A stretch of 64,000 nt of DNA from NCBI RefSeq assembly GCF_002836475.1, contig NZ_PJBJ01000030.1:1054001-1118000 (forward strand). The letters are read 5' to 3'. Position 1 is the first letter of the stretch. Every line of letters begins with the position of its first letter. A program made the translations under genes and the position numbers. The stretch is from Flavobacterium sp. ALD4. Lineage in GTDB: Bacteria > Bacteroidota > Bacteroidia > Flavobacteriales > Flavobacteriaceae. The notes beneath the pieces are model-generated. The model was not told the origin of the DNA. It saw nothing but the letters and a program-made list of their open reading frames with translations, and did not search any database. Positions 1 through 8,647 of the stretch are shown piece after piece.

Positions 1-3000
1 TATCGATTGGCAACTTCTCCTAATTGGACACGTTTACATAGCTATTATGGTAGCCAAGCATTTTATGATGATGCTGTTGTAAATGCTGAATCTGAAATTT
101 CTTTAATCAGTAGTTCGTCACTGTCCTATTCATTTGATATTGCAGGTTTGAATTTGCTAGATGGAGATTATGAAATTAGAGCTCGAAGTTCTTGTACAAA
201 TGACACAGAGTTTATTTCAGAAGTTATTACGGGTAGGATTGATTTACATGCGCCTCAAAAATTTGGGACACCATTGCCAATTGATGGTATTTTAGGTGCT
301 GGTGAAGATTTAAGAGTGAGTTTTAATGAAAACATCTTTTACAATCAGGCAGTAAGTACTATTGAGATTAAAGGACAAACAAATCAATTGCCAATCAATC
401 ATAATGTTTCATTACATTTTGAAGGTGCAACGAATACTACGGTTATCAACAGTCCAAAAATCACCGCAGGAGATATAACGTTGGAATTTTGGATGAACAA
501 TGCTACAATTGCTGGAAATGCAACTATTATTAAGCAAGAGGGCGGTTTAAATATTGGACTCAATAATGGTGAACTATTCTTTACGCTGGGAGGTATTACT
601 GTACAAGGAGGTATTGCAAATGATGGTTTATTTCATCATTATACATTTACCCATAAAAACAGTACTGGTGAAATAAGTATGTATCAAGATGATGTTGAAA
701 TTGCTGGTATTACAGCAAATCCTAGTTTAAATTTTACGAATAACAATCCATTAATAATTGGTGGTGGAGATTTTATAGGAAATATTCATGACTTACGCTT
801 ATGGAATAAAACGATAAGTTTAGAAAATGCATATGCTAAAATGTATGACAAGCTAATCGGGAATGAAGCCAATTTAATAGGGTATTGGCCAATGGATGAA
901 GGTAGAGGTGAACTAGCAAAAGACTTAGCCAGATTTAAACATGCCGCAGTAAATTCAGCTTGGGATATTAAGCCTAAAGGGAATTCATATGAATTTACAA
1001 ATGGCCACTATTTAGCATTAGACAATACAGGCTTTGTACAGTTGACAAATGAAATGGATGCTACTATCTCTTTTTGGATGAAAACAGGAGTTTCTCAAGA
1101 AGCAACCTTGTTTTCAAATGGTAAAAGTGATGGATCTGATATTGTTCAATCAAATGGGTTGACAAATAAATGGGCAATTAATATAACAAGTTCAGGAAAT
1201 TTAACATTAGATAGTGAAGGGAGCTCTTATTTATTAACGAGCCAATCTGTTGCAGATGACAATTGGCACCATGTAACCTTATTGTTTAACCGTATTGGAT
1301 CTTTGAGAACCTATGTTGATGCTGCACCAGTTTCTTCAAATTTAATGACAGATATTGGTGGTTTTTCAGGAAATAATATATGGTTAGGAGCAAGAGGATC
1401 AAAGGATCTAGCAGGTAATGAAACAGTTGATCGTGAATTCACCGGTAAAATAGACGAATTCCGTTTATGGAATACTTTAAGAAATGTGGAGCAAATAAGC
1501 AGAGATCGATTCAATGAAGTTGATATTGAAAGTATTGGGTTGGTATTATATGCAAGAATGAACGAGCCTGATCCTTCAAATGGAAATGGACCAAGTTATT
1601 ATCATGCGTATAGCAATCAAGCAGTAATTTCAAGTAATGCTGTTTTAAACAATGGAACTGTGAATTACTCAGATGATGTTCCTGCAATTAAACCAGAAAG
1701 AAATTTAATAAAATTCCAAGTGAATCATGTGATTAATGAGGATGAAATGATTTTAGAACCTGTAGTTTCGGATTGGGCTTCGTTAGAAGGACAAGTATTG
1801 GATATTACAGTGCATAGAATGTTTGACAATGCCAATAATATGCAGCAATCTCCAATAACTTGGACAGCTTATGTAAAGCGTAATGAAGTAAGTTGGTTTG
1901 CAGAAGGTTATAATGAAATTGTAGATATTGTAAAAAAGAGTGGTGAAGAGAAATCATTTGAAATTACAGTACTGAACAAAGGTGGAAAAGGACAACCGTT
2001 CACTATTTCAAATATCCCGAGTTGGTTAAAACTCAGTAGAAGCTCTGGGACCATCAATCCAGATAGTAAAATTATTATCATGGCAACAATTGATAAAGAG
2101 TTAACTGCGGGGGAGTACTTAGAGAATATGTATTTACAAACTGACTTTGGTTACGATGAAAAATTACAAATTAAACTTAGAGTTTTAGCACAAGAGCCCA
2201 ATTGGGCTGTTGACCCTAGTTTGTATAACTACAGTATGAACATTGTAGGAAGAATTAAAGTGGACGCAAAGTTTTCTGAAGATTCTTATGATAAAGTTGC
2301 AGCTTTTTATAATGGCGAAGTTAGAGGTTCCGTGAATTTGGTTTATAATTCAGCCTATCAAGAATATTTTGCCTTCTTAACGGTTTACAGTAATTCAGCA
2401 TTTGGCGAGAATATTGAATTTAAAATTTGGGATTCGTCACAAGGTAAAGTGATAGTCACAACAATAGACACAAATGCATCAGTTCCTTTTGAAGAAAATG
2501 GGGTTCTAGGAAAACTAAGTCTACCGGCGATTTTCGAAAATTCTGGCCTAGTCGAGCAAAAAATTGCTTTTAATAAAGGCTGGACTTGGATCTCGATGAA
2601 TGTGCTTGATGCTAATTTTGCAGATCTTAATCAATTGACTAACGGTTTAAGTTTAGAAACAAATGATCGAATTCAAAGTCATTCGCCCGCTCGTTTAGAA
2701 ACCTACACGTCACCAAATGGTTGGGATGGACAAATCAGTACTGGAGGAGGATTTACTAGTACTAAAATGTACAAAGTATTTACAACATATGAGCAATCAT
2801 TAATTATAAAAGGAGTTCCTGTAGAGCTTTCTACCTGGAGTTTCCCAATCCAAACAAATTGGAACTGGCTTCCTTATTCTTTATTAGGCAACCAGCCCAC
2901 TAACGAAGCATTAGCTTATTTTGATGCAACGGATGGTGATGTGATTAAATCCCAAAGTTTATTTGCCATTTATGATCCTATTGTAGGTTGGAACGGAACG

Positions 3001-3687
3001 TTGAATTATTTAGAGTCCGGAAAAGGATACATGATCAATTCTAGTAAAGACCAAACCTTCAAGTATCCAACTTATTTGGCAAAATCGGGCAAAATAGATG
3101 CGGGCAAAAATGCTAATAGTGTAACTGACTTAGGTCAAGAAACAATCAGACCAGAATTTACAAAGTATGCTGATAACATGAATGCCGTTGTTTCATTACC
3201 TCAAGGATATGACCAATTGTTTGTGTATGATGCAAGTGGGGTTTTGAAAGGAGCTACAGTGAATCAATATGTAAATGACACAGCACTTAGCTTTATAACT
3301 GTATATGGTGAAATTTCTGAGACATTGGTGTTTTATATAGGAGATGGAATCAATAAGAAAAGAACCTCTAAAAGTTTTAGTTTCAAGGGCAATGATGTGC
3401 TTGGAACTTTTGCCAAACCAATAGTTATTGAGGAGATTAAAGACAATGTTACGATTTATCCTAATCCATTTGACAATGAAATAACTATAAAAGTGAATGC
3501 AGTTGAGGATCAAATTGTTTCCATACAGTTGTATTCATTGACGGGTCAAATCCTACTTGATAAAAAACAAAATGTTGTAAGCGGTGAAAATGTATTAAAG
3601 ATCCAACCAAGGGTTGCATCAGGAGCGTACTTACTTCAAATTGAAATCAACGGAGAAAAGATCATAAACAAAGTGATGAAAAACTAG
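1..3687 (+). CDS. Large LamG-domain T9SS-secreted surface protein (5' end outside window)
   Basis: The reading frame is open from the first base, so the gene is truncated by the window edge and the TTG at position 7 is not its true start. About 1228 residues are visible. Two concanavalin A/LamG-like domains lie at roughly residues 130-290 and 330-520 (patterns such as ITLEFWMNN and ATISFWMKT). A BACON/Ig-like stretch follows at 630-710, then a beta domain at 725-820 containing YDKVAAFYNGEVRGSV that recurs in the next gene. The last ~75 residues (IYPNPFDNEITIKV ... GAYLLQIEINGEKIINKVMKN) are a typical type A T9SS sorting domain, so export to the cell surface or medium is expected. Ligand unknown; LamG domains often bind glycans. 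It is followed after 73 nt by a related exported protein. Confidence 0.85.
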   Translation, partial: YRLATSPNWTRLHSYYGSQAFYDDAVVNAESEISLISSSSLSYSFDIAGLNLLDGDYEIRARSSCTNDTEFISEVITGRIDLHAPQKFGTPLPIDGILGAGEDLRVSFNENIFYNQAVSTIEIKGQTNQLPINHNVSLHFEGATNTTVINSPKITAGDITLEFWMNNATIAGNATIIKQEGGLNIGLNNGELFFTLGGITVQGGIANDGLFHHYTFTHKNSTGEISMYQDDVEIAGITANPSLNFTNNNPLIIGGGDFIGNIHDLRLWNKTISLENAYAKMYDKLIGNEANLIGYWPMDEGRGELAKDLARFKHAAVNSAWDIKPKGNSYEFTNGHYLALDNTGFVQLTNEMDATISFWMKTGVSQEATLFSNGKSDGSDIVQSNGLTNKWAINITSSGNLTLDSEGSSYLLTSQSVADDNWHHVTLLFNRIGSLRTYVDAAPVSSNLMTDIGGFSGNNIWLGARGSKDLAGNETVDREFTGKIDEFRLWNTLRNVEQISRDRFNEVDIESIGLVLYARMNEPDPSNGNGPSYYHAYSNQAVISSNAVLNNGTVNYSDDVPAIKPERNLIKFQVNHVINEDEMILEPVVSDWASLEGQVLDITVHRMFDNANNMQQSPITWTAYVKRNEVSWFAEGYNEIVDIVKKSGEEKSFEITVLNKGGKGQPFTISNIPSWLKLSRSSGTINPDSKIIIMATIDKELTAGEYLENMYLQTDFGYDEKLQIKLRVLAQEPNWAVDPSLYNYSMNIVGRIKVDAKFSEDSYDKVAAFYNGEVRGSVNLVYNSAYQEYFAFLTVYSNSAFGENIEFKIWDSSQGKVIVTTIDTNASVPFEENGVLGKLSLPAIFENSGLVEQKIAFNKGWTWISMNVLDANFADLNQLTNGLSLETNDRIQSHSPARLETYTSPNGWDGQISTGGGFTSTKMYKVFTTYEQSLIIKGVPVELSTWSFPIQTNWNWLPYSLLGNQPTNEALAYFDATDGDVIKSQSLFAIYDPIVGWNGTLNYLESGKGYMINSSKDQTFKYPTYLAKSGKIDAGKNANSVTDLGQETIRPEFTKYADNMNAVVSLPQGYDQLFVYDASGVLKGATVNQYVNDTALSFITVYGEISETLVFYIGDGINKKRTSKSFSFKGNDVLGTFAKPIVIEEIKDNVTIYPNPFDNEITIKVNAVEDQIVSIQLYSLTGQILLDKKQNVVSGENVLKIQPRVASGAYLLQIEINGEKIINKVMKN

Positions 3688-3760
3688 TGTTAAAGTATAC
3701 AGCTCCTAAAGTACTTTCAAGAGAGTAGTTCGGCAGCTTTAATGAATTAAATTTCAAAAA

Positions 3761-4681
3761 ATGAAAAATTATATATATAGTGCCATCGCACTGTTTTTAA
3801 TAAGTAGTTCCATTTTTGGACAGGCTCCAAGTTGGTCTGTAAACGAAAATAACTATCAATATACGATGACCTTTGTGGGGTTTTTAAATAATGATGGAAA
3901 TGGATTAGTTAATCCGAATGACAAAGTGGCTGCCTTTGTAAATGGAGAGGTTTGTGGGGTTACTAATGTGATCTATGTGGAAAGTGAAAAGCGATATTGT
4001 GCTTACTTGACGGTGTTTTCGAACGTAAATAATGAAACGGTTAGTTTTAAAATTTATGATTCGGGAAAGGATAAAGTAAAAAGTGTTGATAAAACAGTAG
4101 CTTTTAAAGCAAATGAACATTATGGAAATCTGTTTCAGGCCTATCCTTTTGCTAGTCCAGCTTTAAAATCAGAGGTAGAGATACTTGATGTTAGCTTTGC
4201 TGGAGTTGTTAAAAACAACATTGTGATTGAAGGCTCCCAGGTAACAGTATACCTCAATAAAGATCAAGGAGTAACTGCCTTGAACACTAGTTTTAGTTTG
4301 AGTCTTGGTGCTTCTGTTTATATTGGAACTGTAAAACAAAATTCTGGGGCAAACGAACTTAACTTTACAAACCCAACCCTTTTTAATGTGCTTTCAGAAG
4401 ATCAATCAATAGTGCAGCAATGGACAATTGTTGTTAAAACGGCAACGGGTAACGGTAGCTATTATAAAAAAGAGGCAGTCTGTTACGAAGGAGGGTCGAT
4501 TAAGGTTTTATTTCCTATAGAAAAAGAAGAGGTTGTTTTAAGTACAGGAGGAATTATTTTAGGTACTCAAGTAGTTGATAATGGGCAGGCAATTTTCAGC
4601 AATTTAAGTGAAGGTACTTATGAAGTTAAAGTTGGTGGAAGTTTTAAAGAAATTGTAATTAATCTAAAAAACGCGTTATGA
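3761..4681 (+). CDS. Secreted protein sharing a beta domain with the upstream LamG protein
   Basis: 306 residues with a clear signal peptide ending IFGQ|APSW. Residues 20-115 (PSWSVNENNYQYTMT, NDKVAAFVNGEVCGV, CAYLTVFSN) match residues ~725-820 of the upstream LamG protein, which suggests a common module, perhaps for mutual interaction or the same ligand. The rest is beta-rich (VEILDVSFAGVVKNN, SVYIGTV) and resembles Ig-like/Calx-like surface repeats. It has no recognisable T9SS tail, so it may stay periplasmic or be surface-attached by other means. It lies between the LamG gene and a lipoprotein gene (4-nt ATGA overlap if the longest downstream frame is used), so the three are probably one operon. 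Molecular function unknown. Confidence 0.7.
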   Translation: MKNYIYSAIALFLISSSIFGQAPSWSVNENNYQYTMTFVGFLNNDGNGLVNPNDKVAAFVNGEVCGVTNVIYVESEKRYCAYLTVFSNVNNETVSFKIYDSGKDKVKSVDKTVAFKANEHYGNLFQAYPFASPALKSEVEILDVSFAGVVKNNIVIEGSQVTVYLNKDQGVTALNTSFSLSLGASVYIGTVKQNSGANELNFTNPTLFNVLSEDQSIVQQWTIVVKTATGNGSYYKKEAVCYEGGSIKVLFPIEKEEVVLSTGGIILGTQVVDNGQAIFSNLSEGTYEVKVGGSFKEIVINLKNAL

Positions 4682-4755
4682 TATTGCCAGTAACAACACC
4701 TAAAAATAGAAAGGCGTCAGGATCTATGACCAATCACAAATTAAACTTTACGTTT

Positions 4756-5145
4756 ATGAAATATAAATCATTTAGCATTATAATTGTATTTATAATTGTC
4801 TTAAGTAGTTGTTCAAAGGACGAAGAGTTTAAAACAATTGCTCCCGCTAGTATCGCTTTTGTTCATGAAGACGGTTCCGCTTTATTGCAAGGGGAATGCA
4901 TTAATCCCAATACTAACTATGCGTTATTAGTAAAAACAAATTCAGAAGGCAGCGGCATTTTTAAAGCAACAACAATTGAGTATACTTTAAATGGGGTGCC
5001 TTTTATTATGTCTTTTATGAGTGATGGGGAACAATTAAACCCAATTAAACTGGTAGATGGTCAGAATAAGGCACAGATTGTTGGGACTCCCTATAAGGCA
5101 TACCTTTCTTTTAATACGCATGATAATTTTGAGATAGTAGACTAA
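4756..5145 (+). CDS. Small lipoprotein, function unknown
   Basis: The ATG at 4756 is preferred because it gives a lipoprotein signal: MKYKSF, a hydrophobic stretch, then LSSC|SKDEE with the lipobox cysteine at residue 19. An ATG at 4678 overlaps the previous stop codon and is in frame, but it would add 26 polar residues in front of the signal. The mature part (~110 residues) is beta-rich and has no domain I can name. As the last gene of the LamG operon it may anchor or assist the two exported proteins (inference). A strong hairpin terminator follows. Confidence 0.6.
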   Translation: MKYKSFSIIIVFIIVLSSCSKDEEFKTIAPASIAFVHEDGSALLQGECINPNTNYALLVKTNSEGSGIFKATTIEYTLNGVPFIMSFMSDGEQLNPIKLVDGQNKAQIVGTPYKAYLSFNTHDNFEIVD

Positions 5146-5164
5146 AATAATTTTAGTGAGAATG

Positions 5165-5192
5165 AAAAGCCTAACATAACTGTTAGGCTTTT
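5165..5192. terminator. Bidirectional hairpin terminator
   Basis: AAGCCTAAC / GTTAGGCTT, a perfect 9-bp stem (11 bp with the A/T flanks) with a 6-nt loop, flanked by A-rich and T-rich tracts. It lies between the convergent lipoprotein gene (+) and the MocR regulator (-) and can serve both. Confidence 0.85.
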
Positions 5193-6689
5193 TTATTTTA
5201 GGGTCAAATCATAAGCCTGTTTCAATTTTTTCACTATGATTTCTATTTCTTCTTCATTCAAGTGACCAAAGCCTAAACGGATAGCGCAAGTGTCTTTGTC
5301 TTGATAAAGTATGGTTTTAGGTAAAAACAAATCATGTCGTAGTGCTTGTTCTGAAAGTTGAACCAATGAAATTACTGTATTAAACTGTAACCATATTGCC
5401 AAGCCGCCCGTTGGTTTTTTAAAACGGATAGCGTCTTTAAAATTTTCTTCAAGACATTGGTATAAAAAATCGCGTCTTTGTTTATAGACCAGTATGTTTT
5501 TTTTGAGTAATCGATGAATTTCACCTTCATAAATCAATTCGGATAGCATTTGTTCCTGTGTTAAATCGCCTTGGCGGTCTAGCATTTGCAAATAGTTCTT
5601 AGCTTCTGAGATTAAATTTTCCGGGGCTACCACAAATCCTGTTTGAAAACTCGGAAATAAAGATTGTCCAAGCTTTCCCAAATAAATCACCATTCCATTT
5701 ACATCCGAGCTAGCCATAGGTAGCATAGCTAGGCCGTCAAACTGAAAATCATAGTCATAATCATCTTCAATAATGGCAAACTGGTATTCCTTTGCAAGTT
5801 GTAAAAGTTTTAAGCGTCTTTCTGCTGTTAGTGAAACAGTGGTGGGATAATCACGATTAGTACAAATATAAACACAGCGAATTGCCCCTTTTACAAAATG
5901 GGTTTTAATATAATCGACATTTAAGCCTTGTTCGTCAATCGGGATCGTTTTGATACTGGCGCCCGATTGCTGGAAAATCATGTTGGCAGCATAATGGCTC
6001 AAATTCCCAACCAAAACCATATCTTTTGGGCGAATTAAAAGTTGCGATATGATGTACAAACTCATTTCGGTACTTCTTGTACTAATTACGTTTTTTGGGT
6101 TTATATGAAGTCCCCTTGTAGCGTTTAGATAATTACACAGTTGGTTTTCAAAGACGGAATACCCTGTTTTTTTATTTTGATTCCATTTCGAAATCAATGA
6201 TTTGCGTTTCATGGAAGCGCCATACCATTTTGAAAATTCATGAATGGGATGCAGCCTTAAATCGGGTTGTCCATCATTAAGTTCATACTTTGCGTCTGAA
6301 AATTCTGTTGTTGATGATAAATGGAAAGAGGATTGAAAGGGAAATCCAGTTGTTTCTGCAAAATTATAAATGTTTCCTATGAGGTTCGAACCCGCTTTTA
6401 TTGTAGCTGTTCTTTGTTCAGGAGCCGCAATAAAAGTTCCTTTGTTAGCAATTATTTCAACCCAACCTTGAGAAGCTAATTCGTCATATACCGCAACGGC
6501 CGTGTTGCGGTGGACATTTATTAATTGGCTAAAGGGTCTAGTTCCGGGCAATAAAGAGCCTCCTTCTAAATAACTACGCTGAATGGCATTGATGATTTGT
6601 TGGGAGATTTGGATATACACAGGGCTGGCACTTGATTTGTCAAAGTGGATAAGCCTTTTTAACAATGTATTAACCGGACTATCTATCAT
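5193..6689 (-). CDS. MocR/PdxR-type regulator (GntR winged helix + aminotransferase-like domain)
   Basis: 498 residues, the usual MocR length. The N-terminal GntR winged-helix domain spans ~15-90 (PVYIQISQQIINAIQ, LPGTRPFSQLINVHRNTAVAVYDEL). A fold type I aminotransferase-like domain follows from ~115, with EDDYDYDFQFDG and YPTTVSLTAERR. Where most MocR proteins have SKTLFP with the PLP-binding lysine, this one reads GKLGQSLFP: the aligned residue is Gln and the nearest Lys is three residues earlier. This may be a subfamily trait or loss of PLP binding. The gene is divergent from a TonB receptor and bioF-like gene; the 77-bp intergenic region has GGACTA/TAGTCC repeats over the receptor's promoter, so local regulation of that pair is likely. 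The effector is not known. Confidence 0.85.
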   Translation of the reverse strand: MIDSPVNTLLKRLIHFDKSSASPVYIQISQQIINAIQRSYLEGGSLLPGTRPFSQLINVHRNTAVAVYDELASQGWVEIIANKGTFIAAPEQRTATIKAGSNLIGNIYNFAETTGFPFQSSFHLSSTTEFSDAKYELNDGQPDLRLHPIHEFSKWYGASMKRKSLISKWNQNKKTGYSVFENQLCNYLNATRGLHINPKNVISTRSTEMSLYIISQLLIRPKDMVLVGNLSHYAANMIFQQSGASIKTIPIDEQGLNVDYIKTHFVKGAIRCVYICTNRDYPTTVSLTAERRLKLLQLAKEYQFAIIEDDYDYDFQFDGLAMLPMASSDVNGMVIYLGKLGQSLFPSFQTGFVVAPENLISEAKNYLQMLDRQGDLTQEQMLSELIYEGEIHRLLKKNILVYKQRRDFLYQCLEENFKDAIRFKKPTGGLAIWLQFNTVISLVQLSEQALRHDLFLPKTILYQDKDTCAIRLGFGHLNEEEIEIIVKKLKQAYDLTLK

Positions 6690-6698
6690 TTTAAAACT

Positions 6699-6734
6699 GG
6701 ACTATTTTAGTAGTCCGGAAAGGTACTACTTTTG
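6699..6734 (+). promoter_or_regulatory. Promoter of the TonB receptor with probable MocR operator
   Basis: The -7 box TACTTTTG is at 6727-6734, with T-rich TTTT (6705-6708) 18 nt upstream as the -33 region. An inverted repeat GGACTATTTTAGTAGTCC (6699-6716) covers the -33 box, and a further GGTACTAC half-site lies at 6722-6729. MocR regulators bind repeated half-sites next to their own gene, so this is the best operator candidate. Confidence 0.6.
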
Positions 6735-6766
6735 CAGCGTTTTAAAATAATTCAACACTTTAATAA

Positions 6767-8587
6767 ATGAAAAAGAAATACTTTTTAGCCTTTTTTTTTA
6801 TCTGTTCTTTGATAGTAAACGCACAACAAAACCAACAAAAGACAGATACCTTACAAGAAGTGGTTATTACATCCAGTAGGATTGATTTGCCTTTCAAAGA
6901 AAATTCCAGAACCATTCAGTTGATTACTGCTGAAGATATAAAAAAATCCGGAGTGACAAATGTTGCCGATGCTTTACAACAAATTGCGGGTATTGATGTA
7001 AGACGTCGCGGGACTAGTGGTATGCAAGCTGATTTATATATACGTGGTGGAAGTTTTGATCAAACGCTGCTCCTTATAGATGGATTCAAGTTAGACGATG
7101 TGCAAACTGGACATCACTCGATGAATTTAGCTTTGCCGATTGAAGTTATTAAGAGAATTGAAATTATAAAGGGGCCTGCGAGTCGTGTCTTTGGTCAAAA
7201 TGCTTTTACCGGCGCCGTAAATATAATTACAAAGGATTCGCTTGATAATGATGCTTCATTACGTCTTCAGGCGGGTTCTTATGGCCAATTTAGTGCTGCT
7301 GTTACCTCTGGAGTGAGTTTGAATGAAAGCAATCATATTGTGCATTTTTCAAAAAACATATCGAACGGGTATCGCTACAATACAGACTTCGACAATCAAA
7401 ATTTTGTATTGAAGAGTTTTTTTAATAAAAATAAATTGCCAATAACGATGTTGGTTGCTCTTTCAGACAAAAAATTTGGTGCAAATGGTTTTTATGCTTC
7501 GCCAGCAGCTATTGATCAATATGAGGAAACAACAGCTAGTTTAGTCGGTTTTTCAACGGTTATTAAAAAAGGTAATTTTACTTGGAAGCCAAAGGTATAT
7601 TGGAGACGTAATGAAGACGAATATATTTATATTAGAAAGAATCCGTCTATTTACAGGAATTTGCATATTTCAAACAAAATTGCCGCAGAATTAAATGGAT
7701 CGTATACGTCAAATATTGGTGTTACTGGCTTTGGTATAGAAACGGCTAAAGTGTTTCTTTCGAGTAATAACCTTGGGGATAATAACCGTTTTCTAAGTAC
7801 TTTGTTTTTAGAGCATCGTATGGAATTTTTTAATAAAAAATTAGATATCACGCCGGGAGTAGCTGTGACTTATTTTTCTGACTTCAAATTTTTTGCTTTT
7901 CCAGGTATCGATGTTGGATATCAATTGCTTGATAATGTTAAGGTATATGGTAATTTAGGTTATACCTACAGAATCCCCACTTTTACCGATTTGAATTATA
8001 AATCTCCTACTACGATAGGGAATACTAATTTAGAACCAGAGAAAGCATTTTCGCAAGAAATTGGTTTGAAATGGAATATGTCCAATTTTAATCTCTCTGC
8101 GGCGGTATTTAATCGTAATTCTAATCATTTAATTGATTACGTTAAAATGAAGGTTACGGATCCTTGGCAAGCGCAAAATATTCAAGATGTTATCACTAAA
8201 GGTTTTGAAACGCAACTGCTTTATAGCTTTAATCTTAATTCATTTGCGCAAAAAATACAATTTGGTTACTCTTTTATTCAGAATGATATAGAAGAAAGTA
8301 CCTATACGTTCTCACAGTATTCTTTGAATTCACTAAAGCATCAGTTTGTGGGGAGTTACAATATGAAATTTTTGAAAAATTTTACCAATACGATTTCGTA
8401 TCGTTATTCGGAACGAATTGCAGGAGATTCATATTCAGTTGTAGATTTGGGTGCTTCCTATACTTTAAATGCTTTTGAGTTGTCTTTGTTTGCTAACAAT
8501 ATTTTCAACACGGAGTATTCAGAAACAAATTTAGTCCCTATGCCAAAAGGCAATTTGTTATTTGGAGTGCAATATAACTTTAGATAG
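6767..8587 (+). CDS. TonB-dependent outer membrane receptor (BtuB-size)
   Basis: 606 residues with a signal peptide ending SLIVNAQ|QNQ. The plug domain covers ~35-150 (TLQEVVITSSR, GVTNVADALQQIAGIDVRRRG, IRGGSFDQTLLLIDG, RIEIIKGPASRVFGQNAFTGAVNIIT) and the 22-strand barrel follows. The C-terminus (NLLFGVQYNFR) ends in an aromatic as barrel proteins do. It lacks the CarboxypepD-like N-terminal extension of SusC proteins, so a small ligand such as a vitamin or metal complex is more likely than a glycan. The bioF-like gene follows after about 60 nt and is probably co-transcribed, which makes biotin or a precursor a candidate substrate (inference only). Confidence 0.85.
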   Translation: MKKKYFLAFFFICSLIVNAQQNQQKTDTLQEVVITSSRIDLPFKENSRTIQLITAEDIKKSGVTNVADALQQIAGIDVRRRGTSGMQADLYIRGGSFDQTLLLIDGFKLDDVQTGHHSMNLALPIEVIKRIEIIKGPASRVFGQNAFTGAVNIITKDSLDNDASLRLQAGSYGQFSAAVTSGVSLNESNHIVHFSKNISNGYRYNTDFDNQNFVLKSFFNKNKLPITMLVALSDKKFGANGFYASPAAIDQYEETTASLVGFSTVIKKGNFTWKPKVYWRRNEDEYIYIRKNPSIYRNLHISNKIAAELNGSYTSNIGVTGFGIETAKVFLSSNNLGDNNRFLSTLFLEHRMEFFNKKLDITPGVAVTYFSDFKFFAFPGIDVGYQLLDNVKVYGNLGYTYRIPTFTDLNYKSPTTIGNTNLEPEKAFSQEIGLKWNMSNFNLSAAVFNRNSNHLIDYVKMKVTDPWQAQNIQDVITKGFETQLLYSFNLNSFAQKIQFGYSFIQNDIEESTYTFSQYSLNSLKHQFVGSYNMKFLKNFTNTISYRYSERIAGDSYSVVDLGASYTLNAFELSLFANNIFNTEYSETNLVPMPKGNLLFGVQYNFR

Positions 8588-8647
8588 ACAATCACAATCT
8601 AAACTTAAAGTTTCAGATTATTGACAGACTTTTTATATTTTCGGTAT

